The notes under the pieces are model-generated. The model ran no database searches. It was not told the origin of the DNA and worked only from the letters and a program-made list of their open reading frames with translations. From the NCBI RefSeq assembly GCF_021134715.1, contig NC_060026.1, positions 11,399,001-11,463,000 of the forward strand: a stretch of DNA of 64,000 nt. Reading direction: 5' to 3'. The DNA comes from Daphnia pulex. Its lineage: Eukaryota > Arthropoda > Branchiopoda > Diplostraca > Daphniidae. Position 1 is the first letter of the stretch, and the number at the start of each line of letters is the position of its first letter. Shown piece by piece: positions 1 to 11,863 of the stretch. The translations under genes were made by a program, and so were the position numbers.

Positions 1-500
1 TTTCTGCGACTTCAATCCGTCTATGTCTGGCATATTCCTTTATCGCAAATGTGATAAATTGCTGTCATCCGTGAAGGTATAATTTACTTGTCTCTTTCTT
101 TTGTTATTTACATTATTTTGGAAATTTATCTTATCTCCTTACTATAATTCCTCCCCCTTTCATTTGACTCAGTACTGTATTTGTTTATTTACCAAAAGTT
201 CTGTGCTTGGTGAAACCGTCCGTCCGCACTCCGCCCCATTGAGTAAAACCGGGTAAAACTGACTTCGGCATGTGGGAACAAACAGCGTTTTCAAATTATC
301 TATTTAATGCACTTTTTTAAGACTCGTGCGCAATATTATCGACGATCTACGTACGTCAAATAAAAAAGTCTTGCATCAATATAGATTCCGTTTGTTGATT
401 TTCAAATCCACGACACATATCGAACCTCCAAATTTACTTCATGTTGTTTATGTTTTGCTGCTTATGTGTTTTTATCAACGGTTTCTGTATTTATTATATA
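1..500. repeat. left copy of a diverged direct repeat (~490 bp)
   Basis: This stretch matches 6292-6780 in the same orientation with small gaps and substitutions. Shared landmarks are TTCCTTTATCGCAAATGTGA, TGACTCAGTACTGTATTTG, and GCGCAATATTATCGACGATC. The right copy lies just downstream of the intact SNO-type gene, so this copy probably marks the downstream flank of an earlier gene copy beyond the left edge. Short open frames in both copies share a few residues by descent only; I see no gene. Confidence 0.8.
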
Positions 501-539
501 ATTATTAAAATTTTTCATGAGTACCTCCTTCGGTTTAAG

Positions 540-656
540 ATCGCTCGTTTACTTGTGGACAGCAGCAAAATTGTCGGCATAGTTATTCCCGATAGTTACG
601 AGTCTCAGCTGATAGCCAAAGTGGTGTGTAAGATAATGTTGGCTCTTCATCACTAA
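540..656 (+). pseudogene. orphan last exon of a second SNO-type helicase gene copy
   Basis: After a splice-acceptor-like TTTAAG, 38 codons and a TAA stop closely match the last exon of the intact SNO-type gene at 5622-5744: IARLLVDSSKIVGIVIPDS here, against [19 protein letters not shown] there. The C-terminal ends then diverge. The upstream exon that should end in Met-Gln is absent from 1-539, which instead matches flanking DNA. I read it as a remnant of a tandem duplicate. It could also be an alternative last exon of a gene starting beyond the left edge, but the missing penultimate exon argues against that. Confidence 0.65.
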
Positions 657-659
657 CCG

Positions 660-960
660 AAATTTACTTATTAACCGTATAACTGCGGGAATTATTAATT
701 TCTTTACAAATAGAATTCGCGCTATGAAAATTAGATGCGGTTTTTCATTTTTTTTTTTCTTATTGAAAATGTTTTCAATAGTTAACCATATTGAATAATT
801 TTTTGTTTCGCAACTATCTTCTTCAGTTCGCCTGAGGGATATCGATCATGTATTTTATTTGTTTGATTACCTAAGTAAAAATTTCTCTATCAACTTGTTT
901 AAAACTTGTGTGTATTTATTTTATAATAATCCAAATTTGTCATAATCTAGTCTCATAAAC
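660..960. repeat. copy of the SNO 3' flank
   Basis: The sequence after the orphan exon resembles the 3' flank of the intact gene at about 5840-6140. Shared landmarks are CTTCTTCAGTT, CCTGAGGGA, and TTGATTACCT followed by an A/T-rich stretch. It extends the duplicated block past the exon. The canonical AATAAA present in the right copy is not intact here. Confidence 0.6.
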
Positions 961-1921
961 TGAACACATTTAGAATACCAACATAACACTGGGTCTAAAC
1001 TGTAAAACAGATTAAACCTAAATACCATAAATTAATATCTGATTCTATAAGATTCTAAAATGGAAAATTTTAGAATTCTACTATTCTGTAGTAGTTTCTC
1101 ACGAAAAACCAAAAGTGCTGACTTTTGTTTGGGCTTATGTCATTTGAAAATTTTAGCGGGAGAAAGGGAGGGAAAATTCTTTTAGCCGATGGCTCTATTC
1201 CGAGGCTATAGGTCAAGTCAAGTTCAGTAAAAGCGCATATTACCAAGAACCGCTTCGCACAAATAACAGCAAATCTAGCCGACGGACGACGTTTGGTAGG
1301 CAAGTACCAGACCGCCACCTGTCACTGTCACAGTCACCACCCACACGTGCACGAGATAGTTCGGCGAAAAATTTCACAATTCGTTTCAATGGTCTTCCGT
1401 TTTTCTTTGATTGAATAAGTGATCAATAGCAGATTAACGGGTGCATGCTTTGAACAAGCATTAAGGTTTTTTCAAGGTCTATTGGTGTTTGCTCACTGCC
1501 TTTTTAATTTATAATTTTCTTTACATTTATTTATTTTTGTTGTTTCACAATAGAATTCCATCCAAATAGGGATGCTGTAAAAAGTGGAAGAGTAATAAGA
1601 CTAATAGGGAAAATGGACGTTCCTACCTTCAATTAACAGTGGTCGGACGTTGCTACTTTGCTAGTGTTCTCGGCTTTTCTAGTAAGTTAAAATTTGTTAT
1701 TCAATGATTAAGCAATTATCAGTAAAGTATTGATCCATAAATTTAGATGATATCAGTTCTTTGTGTTTGAGGTGTGTTGTAGAGTTGAAATGCTATTTAT
1801 GAAAACCCATGCTGGCAGCATGATTATTCTTTTTTAGCCTAATACTAATTCATATTTTTTTAGAATACCAACTTCAAATATAATCTGAGAACTGTATACC
1901 CGTCTTCAACAAAGTTGAAAC
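961..1921. other. spacer upstream of the SNO-type gene
   Basis: No coding region is supported. The minus-strand open frame at 1070-1318 has no recognisable domain and no splice context. The 5' UTR and promoter of the helicase gene should lie here. A stretch ending in TTTTTTAG at about 1863 could be the acceptor of a 5' UTR exon, but nothing confirms it. Confidence 0.4.
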
Positions 1922-4900
1922 ATGGCGAATTTGTTGTTATTGCCGTTTGAGATTAAGAAGGAAAAGTCAAAGGATGAATTTATCGTACGTGATCATCCCA
2001 GTACGGTCATCGAAACCCCGTCAATATTCAACTATGTTGACCTACCTGACACTTCCTACATCCTCGATCTGCCATCAGAAACAATTAATAGCGGAGGCCT
2101 ATCTGCCATCCAGTTAGAAACAATCATCTACTCGTGTCAGAGACACGAACAAAATTTGTCTGACGGTTCTCGAGCTGGATTCCTGATCGGAGACGGAGCC
2201 GGTGTTGGTAAAGGTCGGATCGCAGCTGGTATCATCTTTGAAAATTTCATTCGTGGACGTAAGAAATCAATTTGGTTCTCAATTTCAACTGACCTCAAGT
2301 ACGACGCTGAAGGTGATTTGCGGGACATCGGATGTGCCGACAAGATTGCAGTTCATGCTGTAAACAAATTGAAGAATTTCACAGCCCGTACGGATGTCAC
2401 TGAGTCGACAAAAGAAGGCGTCATTTTCTGTACTTACTCTGATTTAATTAACGAGTTGAGTTCCTCAAAAAAAAGATTATTGTGCCTTGAACAACTGCTC
2501 AAATGGTGTGGGCCAAATTTCGACGGAGTTATTGTTTTTGACGAGTGTCACCTCACGAATGACATCAATTTCAGCGGTTCGACCAATAAGAGAAAAACAG
2601 AATTGGCTGTCTTACAATTGCAAAATATGTTGCCAAACGCAAGGATCGTCTACATTTCTACAACTGCCGTCTCGGAACCCCGCAGCATGGCAAGCATGGT
2701 TCGTCTTGGTCTTTGGGGTCAGGATACGCCATTCAAAGGTAAATATTTTATATTATATTGAACATTGAACGCCACAAAATATTTTTGTTATCAATTTTAG
2801 ACTTCGGAGAATTTCTCGAAAATGTGAAGAATTTTGGTGAGATTGCCGGGGATATGATAGCCATGGAAATGAGGCAACGGGGATCTTACGTAAACCGTCA
2901 ACTTTCTTTCAAGGATGTCACGTACCAAGTGGTGGAAGTCTGCCAATTGCCGAAATTCATCACAACCTACGACAGTTCTGTTAAACTTTGGGTTCACCTT
3001 AGACAGTCTTTTACAGAAGCAGCTGAACTTATGGATTTAGGCCCAAAGGCACAAAAGATTATGTGGACTAATTTTTGGTCAGCGCATCACAAATTTTTTA
3101 GATGTTTGTGTATATCCGTCAAAGTAACACATGCCGTTAAATTGGCAAGTGAAGCTGTCAAACGCGGCGAAAGCGTTGTCATTGGGTTTCAATCAACAGG
3201 AGAAGCTTACACCCTTCAAAAAATTCCGGACGACGGATCTGCAATGCCAAATTTCGTTTCAACTGCAAAAATGATTATGCAGTCTTTGGTTGAAAAACAC
3301 TTTCCAGCTTCCGATGGTCTCCAATTGCTGGCCGATACTTGTAACAACAAAGGAGGTAAACATTTTTCAAAATAGTGGAAACTTTTTTTAATAAATTAGA
3401 TATTGAATTTTTTACGCCAGGAACCGTTGGAGGTAAAAGAAAATCTGTGAGCAATCCCGTTGGAACCCCCAAAAGGATAAAACAAGAATCAACTGACGAT
3501 CCATCGTATTGCGAAATAATTGACAGCAGTGATGCATCTGCTCCAGTATTTGACTACCATTCAGACTCCGAAGCCGATCTTTACCTAAAAGACGAAGCGG
3601 CAGTTGAAGACAGGAGGATTAAACTTGAAAAGACATCGTTAATCAGACAACGACTTCTAGAGAAAATCGAAGAGCTGGGAACTGTACTTCCACCAAATTG
3701 GATTGATCAACTCATCGGTGAATTCGGAGGCCCAAAGAATGTGGCCGAAATTTCTAGTCGGAAGGGCCGTCTGGTCCAGAAAAACAATGGCATGGTATGC
3801 ATGATGTTTCATCACTAATTTATTTTTCGAACTGAAAGAAAATTCCTTTCGCAGGTCCAATACGAGCCGCGCTCCGAAAAAGATGTTCCATTAGATTTAA
3901 TCAACATTCGTGAAAGGGAGCGTTTTATGAACGGGGAAAAGAAAATTGCCATCGTTTCTGCAGCTGCCAGCTGTGGAATTTCTCTTCACGTAATTTCTAC
4001 TTAACTACATTCACTTATTCTTTATACTTTTAAACTAAACAGTGGTCTCTTTAAGGCTGACAGACGAGCGAAAAATCAGAGCCGTCGAATTTACATTTCG
4101 CTAGAATTGCCGAATAGCGCTGAGCTCGCTCTGCAGCAATTCGGTTGTACTCATCGCAGTAATCAAGTTAATATTCCCGCATCGCTGCGAGAACTATAGT
4201 CTTTTATTATTTTCTCAATTTCAAGAATGTTTTTAATTAATTTTCGTTTTTCTTTTAGGCGAAAGCTCCGAAATTTATTTTGCTTGTTCCGGAATTGGCT
4301 GGGGAGAGACGATCCGCATTGATCGTTGCTAATCGTCTTCAATTCCTTGGTGCTTCCTTCAAAAATCAAAGATTAGATGAAGGCTCTACTGAGTTCTACT
4401 TGGAGGAAGTTAGTGAATACGACTGTGCGGTACGCGATGCCATGAATGTTATTACAGACCAAAAATCGCCATTCGTTCAAATCCCTCCTGATTACAAAGA
4501 CTATTTCTTTGGAGGTGAAATATTTTGATTGACTATATAATGATTTTAGAACTTAAATTTTATTTCAAATGTTAGATATCAAAGCAGCACTAACGGAACT
4601 CGGCCTTGCATCATCCAACATACTGCCTCTGATTAATGATGGTGTTCCAGAGATGCTTAATCGGATTTTGGGTATCCCTGTTGATCTTCAAGCCAATCTA
4701 TTGGAGTACTGCAATTGCGTTCGATCAATAATCAGCAACCAGGAAAAAATGGACGGAGACAATGGCGTGAAGATTCTTCATTTGGGATTTAACAAATGTG
4801 TCCATCATAGAAAAGTTCTGAAATTAACCTACCAAACCTCAAAAAATCCTATCGCCCCGGCTAAGATTGATCTACATGAAATTGAAGTTGACGGTGGCAT

Positions 4901-5744
4901 GGATTGGAGAACAGCAGAGGAAAAATGGCTTCCGAAGTCTGGACATCAAGCAGATGAAGGGATTTACTTATCTAAAGAGGTAGTCATAGGTTTTTAAGTA
5001 AGCATAAATTCCACTAAAATAATTAATTTTTATGGACATTGCATTTATACAGAAAGCCTATGATAAAAGGGACATTATGCTTGTCAGAAGACTTAAAACT
5101 GTTAGTGATGGAGACAAGGGAGATTTAAAATATACCGTGATACGACCTAGTACAGGAGTGCAATTACTACCACAATCTTTGGCTGAAATTACCAAAAAAT
5201 ACATCCCTCAAATCAGTTGGCAGAACCTGGCGAAGATTGAACCAAAGTGGTTGTGGGATTTTCATTACGACGCTTCAAAAAATGCTTGTATTCACGACTA
5301 CTGGTATGTAAATTTTGTCGTGTTTTATTTTATATGCTAAATATTCATCATTGCGGTCTTAACAGGATTCAAAAAAACACCAGGAAGCACAAAAAAAATA
5401 AGGCATCCTTCGGCGAAGGATGCCAAGAAGGTTTGCGATCATGTGCAACGTACAAGCTTTTGGCTGGATCAATATTTCTCGTTTGGAAAGAAATCGAATC
5501 CATTTTAAAGAAAAACAATCCACAGTGGAAAATGCAGGTACACAAAATAGTTATAATAATGAAAATTTTTGTAAATTTTATCTAATGAAACTAACAATTT
5601 TCTCATGTACCCTGCTTTAAGATTGCCCGCGTACTTGTGGGAAATAGCAACATTGTCGGCATTATCATCCCAGACAATTGCGAGTCTCAACTAATAACCT
5701 GTCTTACAAAATATTATCCAAATGTTAATTGCATTATGCATTAA
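1922..5744 (+). CDS. sno: strawberry notch (SNO)-type DExH helicase-like protein
   Basis: Ten exons join in phase: 1922-2738, 2801-3355, 3421-3794, 3855-3989, 4056-4166, 4259-4514, 4576-4979, 5053-5303, 5366-5537 and 5622-5744, giving about 1065 residues. Residues 90-99 form a Walker A ([10 protein letters not shown]) and 207-210 the DECH box. The second helicase lobe has [19 protein letters not shown] and then [11 protein letters not shown], followed by the SNO C-terminal region (PELAGERRS). SNO proteins are nuclear, conserved in animals, and act downstream of Notch and EGFR signalling in Drosophila. This one starts only about 80 residues before Walker A, so it lacks the long N-terminus of typical members, or 5' exons are missed. 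The motif VI arginine expected in GRTHR is Cys658, and motif III reads STT. All splice signals are GT-AG and no stop interrupts. It may be a diverged paralog with reduced ATPase activity; the family assignment is firm, the activity is not. Confidence 0.88.
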
Positions 5745-6052
5745 GGACCCCCCAGCAGGGATACAGCAAAGTTTTTGGTTATTTGTGCGAAGGATAAAGC
5801 GGGCATCCAAATTGAAGATTACAAGTTATATTGCGCCGTTTGATAAAAATAATTTTCAACCTAGTTAACCAAGTTCTAAAGTTCTCGTCATGTTTTTGTT
5901 CTCAGTAGAATTTGCGCTTTGCAAAATCATCTGCAAAGCAGTCCAATGTTGAGTTATTTTTTGTTTTACAATCATCGCATTTTGCAGACGTCTTCTGCGT
6001 CTTCTTCAGTTCTCCTGAGGGAAATCACGTATTGTATTCTTTTGATTACCTG

Positions 6053-6058
6053 AATAAA
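6053..6058 (+). terminator. poly(A) signal of the SNO-type gene
   Basis: AATAAA lies about 310 bases after the stop codon and is the first canonical hexamer on this strand. It sits inside the duplicated 3' flank (about 5840-6140). Confidence 0.45.
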
Positions 6059-6291
6059 TTTATAAATACTACTTGTTCTTCCGGTCTTTTAACTGGTTTA
6101 GTACGGTATTTTATAATGATTTTCATTTGTCGTCTACTCTTCATAACATATATATATTTTTACTACTGTACACTGAATTTATGAGAATATGGCAACAGAT
6201 CACAGTCTTAGCTGAAGGTAACAGTGTCTTTTGAAAAAGGGTTTTATCTATGTTAATTTGGCAGACGAAATTTTCAGCCATTGTGTTAAGT

Positions 6292-6780
6292 TTTCTGCGA
6301 CTTTACAAACAGACCCACCTCAATCCGTCTATATCTGACATATTCCTTTATCGCAAATGTGATAAATTGCTGTCATCCGTGAAGGTATAATTTACTTGTC
6401 TCTTTCTTCTGTTGTTTGCATTATTTTGAAAATTTTATCTTATCTCTCAACTAATCCTTCCCTTTTCATTTGACTCAGTACTGTATTTGTTTATTTACAA
6501 AAAGTTGTGCGCTCGCTGAACCGTCCGTCCGTCCCATTGGGTAAAACCAACTTCGGCACGTGGAAACAAAAAGGTTTTTTAAAAATTATCTGGTGTCATG
6601 CACTTTTTTAGGACTCGTGCGCAATATTATCGACGATCTACGTCAGATAAAAAAGTCTTGCGTAAATAGATATTGCGTTTGTCGATTTTTAAAACCAAGA
6701 CACGCATATCGAACCTCCAAATTTTACGGCATGTTGTTTTGTTGCTCTTGTGTTTATCAACGGTGTTTGTTTAGAGTATC
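6292..6780. repeat. right copy of the diverged direct repeat
   Basis: It matches 1-500 in the same orientation. Here the repeat follows the SNO 3' flank and is not followed by another SNO exon, whereas the left copy is directly followed by the orphan last exon. This fits a tandem array of SNO-containing units that has partly decayed or been truncated. Confidence 0.8.
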
Positions 6781-6939
6781 TTAATTTTTTATCAATAAGA
6801 ATTATGAGACACACCCACAATCAATAACTCCTTTAATTTATATGGACTGACATTTGAACTGAAACAACTTAGTGGTTGGCATATCTACAGGCTAGAATCG
6901 ATCAGTTGAATGCAGTAAGCAGACTCGGCAGATACTGTA

Positions 6940-9500
6940 ATGTGCATCCAATCGCTCTTTAAAAACGGGTTGATAGTGGGTATATTTGGAGCCGTGTTTA
7001 CTGTTGCCATTGCAATTTTAGGATGGGTGGCTATGCCAAACATCATCGCCAACGTATCCAAAAAGGTATTTGGTACATATTTATCTTATTAAACGAAGCA
7101 CTCATTTACTTTTCAATTTGCTATCATTGTCAACCATTTACGGTAACAGACTCTAGTCCTGGAAGAGAATAATTTTGTTTGGAATATCTGGTACGATCCA
7201 CCCTATCCGATATACACGGATTTTTACATTTTCAACTGCACTAATTACAATGACGTTGTTCGAAACGGTACTAAGCCAATTGTTGTCGAACTCGGACCTT
7301 ATTCCTACAGGTGTTATAATTAGTACTGATTAGTACGATACATTTAGCTTGTGTACACTTTGTTGAAAAATTCTTCCTCTATATAGGGAGTATCGAAAAA
7401 AGAACACAAGCGTTCTTGAGAATAGCGATGAAATCGTCTATTACAGAGAACACCGCTGGTACTACTTTAGTCAAGGTAAACCATGATTGTCACTTTAACT
7501 TGCCACAGAGGAAAACATTACGAATTCTAATAATTGTTTATTTAAATGTGGTCATCAGCTACCAGTGGTCCGGGACTCAGCCTCAGCGATGTTATCACAA
7601 CCGTTAACCCTGTTTACATGGCAAGTATATTAAAAGTTGAACTATGAAAAAATCTGAATTAGGTAAAATGTTTTATAGATTGCCTAAGCACATATTTACT
7701 GATAACGATTACATTATCTTCTCAAATGCTGGACAGCAATCACAAAATATGCGCTTAATGTCTTATTTGATATTTGCAGACCGTTTCGAAATTTTTGGAT
7801 TTTTTGCCAGTCAACAACCCTGCAGTTGATATAGTTGTTGATCTCATTGACAACTTTTTAAAAGAAAGAAATGAATCCGTTTTTATGACAGTCACAGCTG
7901 ATGAGCTCATATTCAAAGGATGGCCAATGGACACATACATCGAGCTGTAAGCTCAAGCTATAACACTTCAACAACTCCGTGTATCTCGCTAACAATTTAA
8001 AATTGTGTAAAGGTATGAAAGGATTCAGGATATCTTTAACCCATGGCCTCCATTTTTCCCCCCCTTACCCCCCAGTCTTCCAACTTTACCTGAAATTCCA
8101 CCGTCCGTAAGAGATAACATAACTCTAGGACTTTTCAAAGCGGTCAGTTTGATTTTATCTTAATGATTTTACGGAGTTTTTAAAAATATTGAAATCTTCT
8201 GCGATGCTTACAGAAAAATGATTCGGACGATGGTATTTTTCGAGTAAACCGGGGTACCTATGACTATCAGGCTTTCGCTGACATTGAAGCTTGGGGAAGA
8301 AGTCAAGAAAAATTATCTCCATACTTAACTTTTTGGCCGGGTGAAAAATCCTACTGTAACGAAATACAGGGAACAGATGGTTCGAGATCTTTTTTTTATA
8401 TATATTTCCATTTTCAAACAATTAACAATTAATACATTTTTATTTTTATCTCCTAAGGGACCGTTTTTCCTTATGGAATTGATGTTGATGACAAAATTTG
8501 GATTTATCAAACGGACTTATGTCGGTATGGTGTGCATGATATTTTGAATCAAGGCCAAAATTTCCAATTTTCAAGCTATTCAGTAATATATAACCGTTCT
8601 TTTTGTACAGTTCAATCTACGTTGTTTACGAACAACATGAAACATACTCAGATTTGCCTGGGCGACGATTCATTCTTCCGAAATCTGTACTTGAAAACCG
8701 AACAAACGCACCAGAAAACGAATGTTTTTGTCTGGATGAAGAGGACGAAGGTGTATGTCCTAACACAGGTGCACTTTTCATTGGAGCTTGCTATGAAGGT
8801 AAAGCGAGACAGACCCATTTAATGTTTAGAAATGATTTGTAACGTTTTTATTTAATATTTAGGGGCTCCACTGATAGGTTCGAATCCCCATTTTTACAAC
8901 GGAGATCCTAGATACGTCAACGGTGTCGAAGGATTGAATCCAAACAAGTCGAAACATGAAACCTATTTGATTCTAGAAGAGGTATCAAATATTTCTTTAA
9001 CTTATACTGCGCGATACATTTTGTGTAATAACTCATCAGGTAAAGGCATCTTCTTTACACAGAGAACCAACACTTTACTCTACGCAGCAAAACGAGTGCA
9101 ACTCAGTATCGATGTTCGAAAAACTCGCCTTTCAGATACACTAAATCTCACCACGAGAGTATTCTTACCTATGCTTTGGTACGAGGAAGTAAGTAAAAAA
9201 AAAATATGTTAATCATTCACATTTTTCATTAGATGATGTTTTTTTTACATTTGGACTTAATAGAACGCTCAAATAGATGAAGGGACAGCCAAAGAATTTA
9301 ACGTGTTCATCATCCTCACAGCTGTAATGTGGACTCTATTTGCCATCGGTTTGATTTTGACGGTCGTGGGTGTGTTTCTAATCGGTCTCCATTTCCACAA
9401 GGTATTAAGTTTTGTATGCTTTTATTCCCCAGTCGCCGTATTAAAATTATTTTGTTTTTCTGGTGCAAAAAAGGAAAAAAAGTTGCAGAAAGTGTACTAA
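6940..9500 (+). CDS. CD36/SCARB-family class B scavenger receptor
   Basis: Thirteen exons join in phase to about 521 residues: 6940-7065, 7150-7310, 7387-7475, 7559-7620, 7780-7946, 8013-8142, 8214-8379, 8458-8524, 8611-8798, 8863-8981, 9063-9188, 9264-9401, 9474-9500. Residues 10-33 form an N-terminal membrane anchor (LIVGIFGAVFTVAIAILGW). The ectodomain carries family landmarks: ELGPYSYREYR, CNEIQGTDGTVFP, IYQTDLCRSIYVVYE, a Cys-rich FCLDEEDEGVCPNTGALFIG, and PHFYNGDPRYVNGVEGLNP. A second membrane segment (FIILTAVMWTLFAIGLILTV) lies near the C-terminus, followed by a short tail. This topology is typical of CD36, SR-BI and LIMP-2, which bind lipids, lipoproteins or microbial ligands at plasma or lysosomal membranes; the ligand cannot be told from sequence. 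The intron after 7620 begins with GC, and only that donor keeps the frame. The last exon is tiny (EKKLQKVY) and its acceptor could instead be 15 bases further on, in the same frame. Confidence 0.92.
7621..7779 (+). other. GC-AG intron in the CD36-family gene
   Basis: The donor is ATG|GCAAGTAT and the acceptor is TTTGCAG. Using the nearby GT at 7625 would shift the frame and hit a stop within 20 codons, whereas the GC donor joins NPVYM to TVSKFLDFLP in phase. Confidence 0.8.
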
Positions 9501-9611
9501 TTCCAAGTATTGGTGGAAAACACTTTTGAAATTGACATCAGCAATCTAACTATCTATGGATGATTTTTTTTTGTCAAAATTGTTCACCAAAATATGAAAC
9601 ATCACTTGTTT

Positions 9612-9617
9612 AATAAA
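9612..9617 (+). terminator. poly(A) signal of the CD36-family gene
   Basis: AATAAA lies 112 bases after the stop codon, with no earlier hexamer. Confidence 0.6.
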
Positions 9618-10637
9618 ACACCGATAAATACATTTTTTAAACTGATATCAGGATATCCCCCGACATTGCGTCTTTGTCGAAAATATTCTGCACTTCGAAA
9701 AACAAATGTATTTGTTTTTTATATTATCTCGATTCTATTCAAATAAACCGCTTTTTTATCATACTACGCCATCTATCGCATGCTAGACACGAATCATTTC
9801 AAATCGTATGGCGCCAGCTGCAATTGCTGATTCTGTCTGCATAACTTAAAATTCCAATTCTAAAAGCGAGAGTTTTAGATGATCAACGTAATAAAAAAAA
9901 AACTAAAACAAAAAACAATAAATTAGGCCTGTATAAGTTTTATTAAATGTAACTGAATGAAATCAATAAGTGTAGTTTTTATCACAAAACATTGAGTAAA
10001 ATATAAATAAAGTTCATTTGAAATTTTGAAGGAAAAAAAATCTGTTGTGATGCTGAGGTGAGTGAGGTGGTTTACTTTCGAATGTCCCTTCTTCTTTTAA
10101 AAATGCATCGTCAGTCCGATAATCTTTATGATCGTCGAATTGATTCTGATTAGTGAATATATCAACAATTTCTGATTAATGCAAGTTGAATGTCAAGTGA
10201 CAGTGCCTTGATAATATCTGGGAAGGTTTGGCCGGGTTTGGCTTCGTGACTTGATTTCTTGAACGCAAACGAACGATAGCGATATCACAAGAGTGTTTTC
10301 GTATGCGCACAAAATATTTCGATCTTGATTTCTAAAAATAAAAATACGTGAAAGGACGCAATGCGGTTTTTTTTTATAATAATGTGCGCCTTGTGTTAGA
10401 TTCACCGTGTCATCTTGGTTTCCTAATTTTGTATCTAGGCTTTCATAACTCGTTCGCTTCTCGAATCGACTGAAGGTATTTTATAAACGTGTAATTTCTG
10501 GTAGCCTAATGAACAAGTAGTTGTTTTTGACTGCAGTAGCTAAGGAAAGTATACTTTATCATATTATTTTGTGGAGCTACGTAAAATTTTGAAATTCGAT
10601 GCTACTTATAGTAATTCTCAACACGTTTGGTTTTTCT
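9618..10637. other. intergenic spacer, no gene seen
   Basis: It is AT-rich and lies between two convergent genes (CD36-type + and cuticle -). The open frame at 10193-10405 (-) has no recognisable domain. Confidence 0.5.
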
Positions 10638-10643
10638 TTTATT
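10638..10643 (-). terminator. poly(A) signal of cuticle gene 1
   Basis: AATAAA on the minus strand, 160 bases past the stop codon of the cuticle gene. Confidence 0.4.
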
Positions 10644-10802
10644 TAAGACCTAGTTTATTTCGCTTCGAATTATTCGATTATATTACACATTATCCGTTTG
10701 GTCCTATATGGTTTAAGGAATTCGATGGGCAAAGATAGATCTTTTACACAGCTATTGCCCATGGGTCACTGAGAAATTCTAACTTCTAAAGGAAATTTTG
10801 AT

Positions 10803-11784
10803 CTAATAAGCGGGCTTGGGGTAGGCTGGTGCGGAGTAGGCTGGTGCGGGTTTGGAGTACGCTGGCTCAGGATAAGCAGACTTGGCGTATGTTGGCTCTG
10901 CTGGGTAGGCTGGTGCAGCGGGGTAAGCAGGTGCTGCGGGGTAGGCAGGTGCTGCAGGGTAGGCCGGTGCTGCGGGGTAAGCTGGTTCAACTGCTTTAGG
11001 ATAGGCGGGCTCGACCGGCTTGGGGTAAGCTGGGGCAGCGGCGGGTTTGTATTCGTCGTATTTGGCTTCTCCCTCGTATTTCACATCGGCAACGTAACCA
11101 TTTTCATCAGCCTTGTAGGTGACGATTTGGGTGCGGCCATCGGGGAGAGCGACGCGGTAAGATCCAGTGACGACTTTGCCGTCGCTGGTCTCCTTGTGTG
11201 CGAAGTCCTGGTAAGTAGCATCGTCCTTAACTTCGTACGTGAAGTCGAATGGCTTAGGAGCCTGTAAAAACAATGCAAAAGCATCACGAATAAAAGAGTT
11301 GAAAGGCAGTTGAATAAAGGTGGAAATAAAATGCGTACATGATATTCTTCAACAGGCTTGCTGTAAGCTGGCTGTTCGTAAGCGGGCTTGGAATAAGCTG
11401 GGGCCGGGACTGGATAAGCTGGAGCTGCTGGGTAAGCTGGAGCTGGAGCTGGGTAAGCTGGAGCTGGAGCAGGGTAAGCTGGAGCCGCAGTCGGGTAAGC
11501 TGGCGCTGCAGTCGTGTAAGCCGGAGCGGGGTAAGTTGGAACTGGAACCGGAGCCGGATAGGCTGGAGCTGCTGGAGCCGAGTAGGCTGGAGCTGGCGCC
11601 GGATACGACGACTTGGAGTAAGCTGGGAGCTCGGCAGCAATAGCCGCAGCAAACAACGTGGCCAAAACAACGAACTACAGACAACGTTGATATAGTTGAT
11701 AGTAATTGCATTTTTACAAATACCAAAGGCTAAAGAAAATTAATTTTCAACAATGTTCCTTTTTGCTCTTCGTACCTTGTTCAT
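10803..11784 (-). CDS. cuticle protein 1 (CPR family, RR-2-like)
   Basis: Coding exons, 5' to 3', are 11784-11776 (M N K), 11674-11339 and 11261-10803, joining in phase to about 267 residues. A signal peptide (MNKFVVLATLFAAAIAA) precedes a long AYPAPAPAYP-type region of about 95 residues. The chitin_bind_4 / Rebers-Riddiford domain follows, from FDFTYEVKDDATYQDFAHKE to GYVADVKYEGEAKY, containing SDGKVVTGSYRVALPDGR and the Y-x-AD-x2-GY core. The tail is repeats of AYPAAP and AYPKPVEP type. In arthropods this domain binds chitin fibres in exoskeleton; the DGR...Y.AD...GY form is closest to RR-2, which is frequent in stiff cuticle. Unlike its neighbours, it has a long Pro/Ala region before the domain as well as after it. 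The start is supported by the signal peptide and by the TATA and initiator upstream. Confidence 0.9.
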
Positions 11785-11824
11785 GTTGAGTGGAAAGAGT
11801 GAGCTTGGTTCGTTCTGCAAAAGA

Positions 11825-11863
11825 ACTGATGAATGAAAATCAAATCGGACAGTCTTTTATATA
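11825..11863 (-). promoter_or_regulatory. core promoter of cuticle gene 1
   Basis: On the minus strand TATATAAAAG (11863-11854) is followed about 30 bases later by ATCAGT (arthropod-type initiator, +1 near 11827), giving a 5' UTR of about 43 bases. Confidence 0.7.

Noticed and set aside
8875-8887. GGTTCGAATCC, a tRNA B-box-like sequence
   Set aside because: It lies within a well-supported coding exon (IGSNPHF) of the CD36-family gene, with no A box at the right distance.
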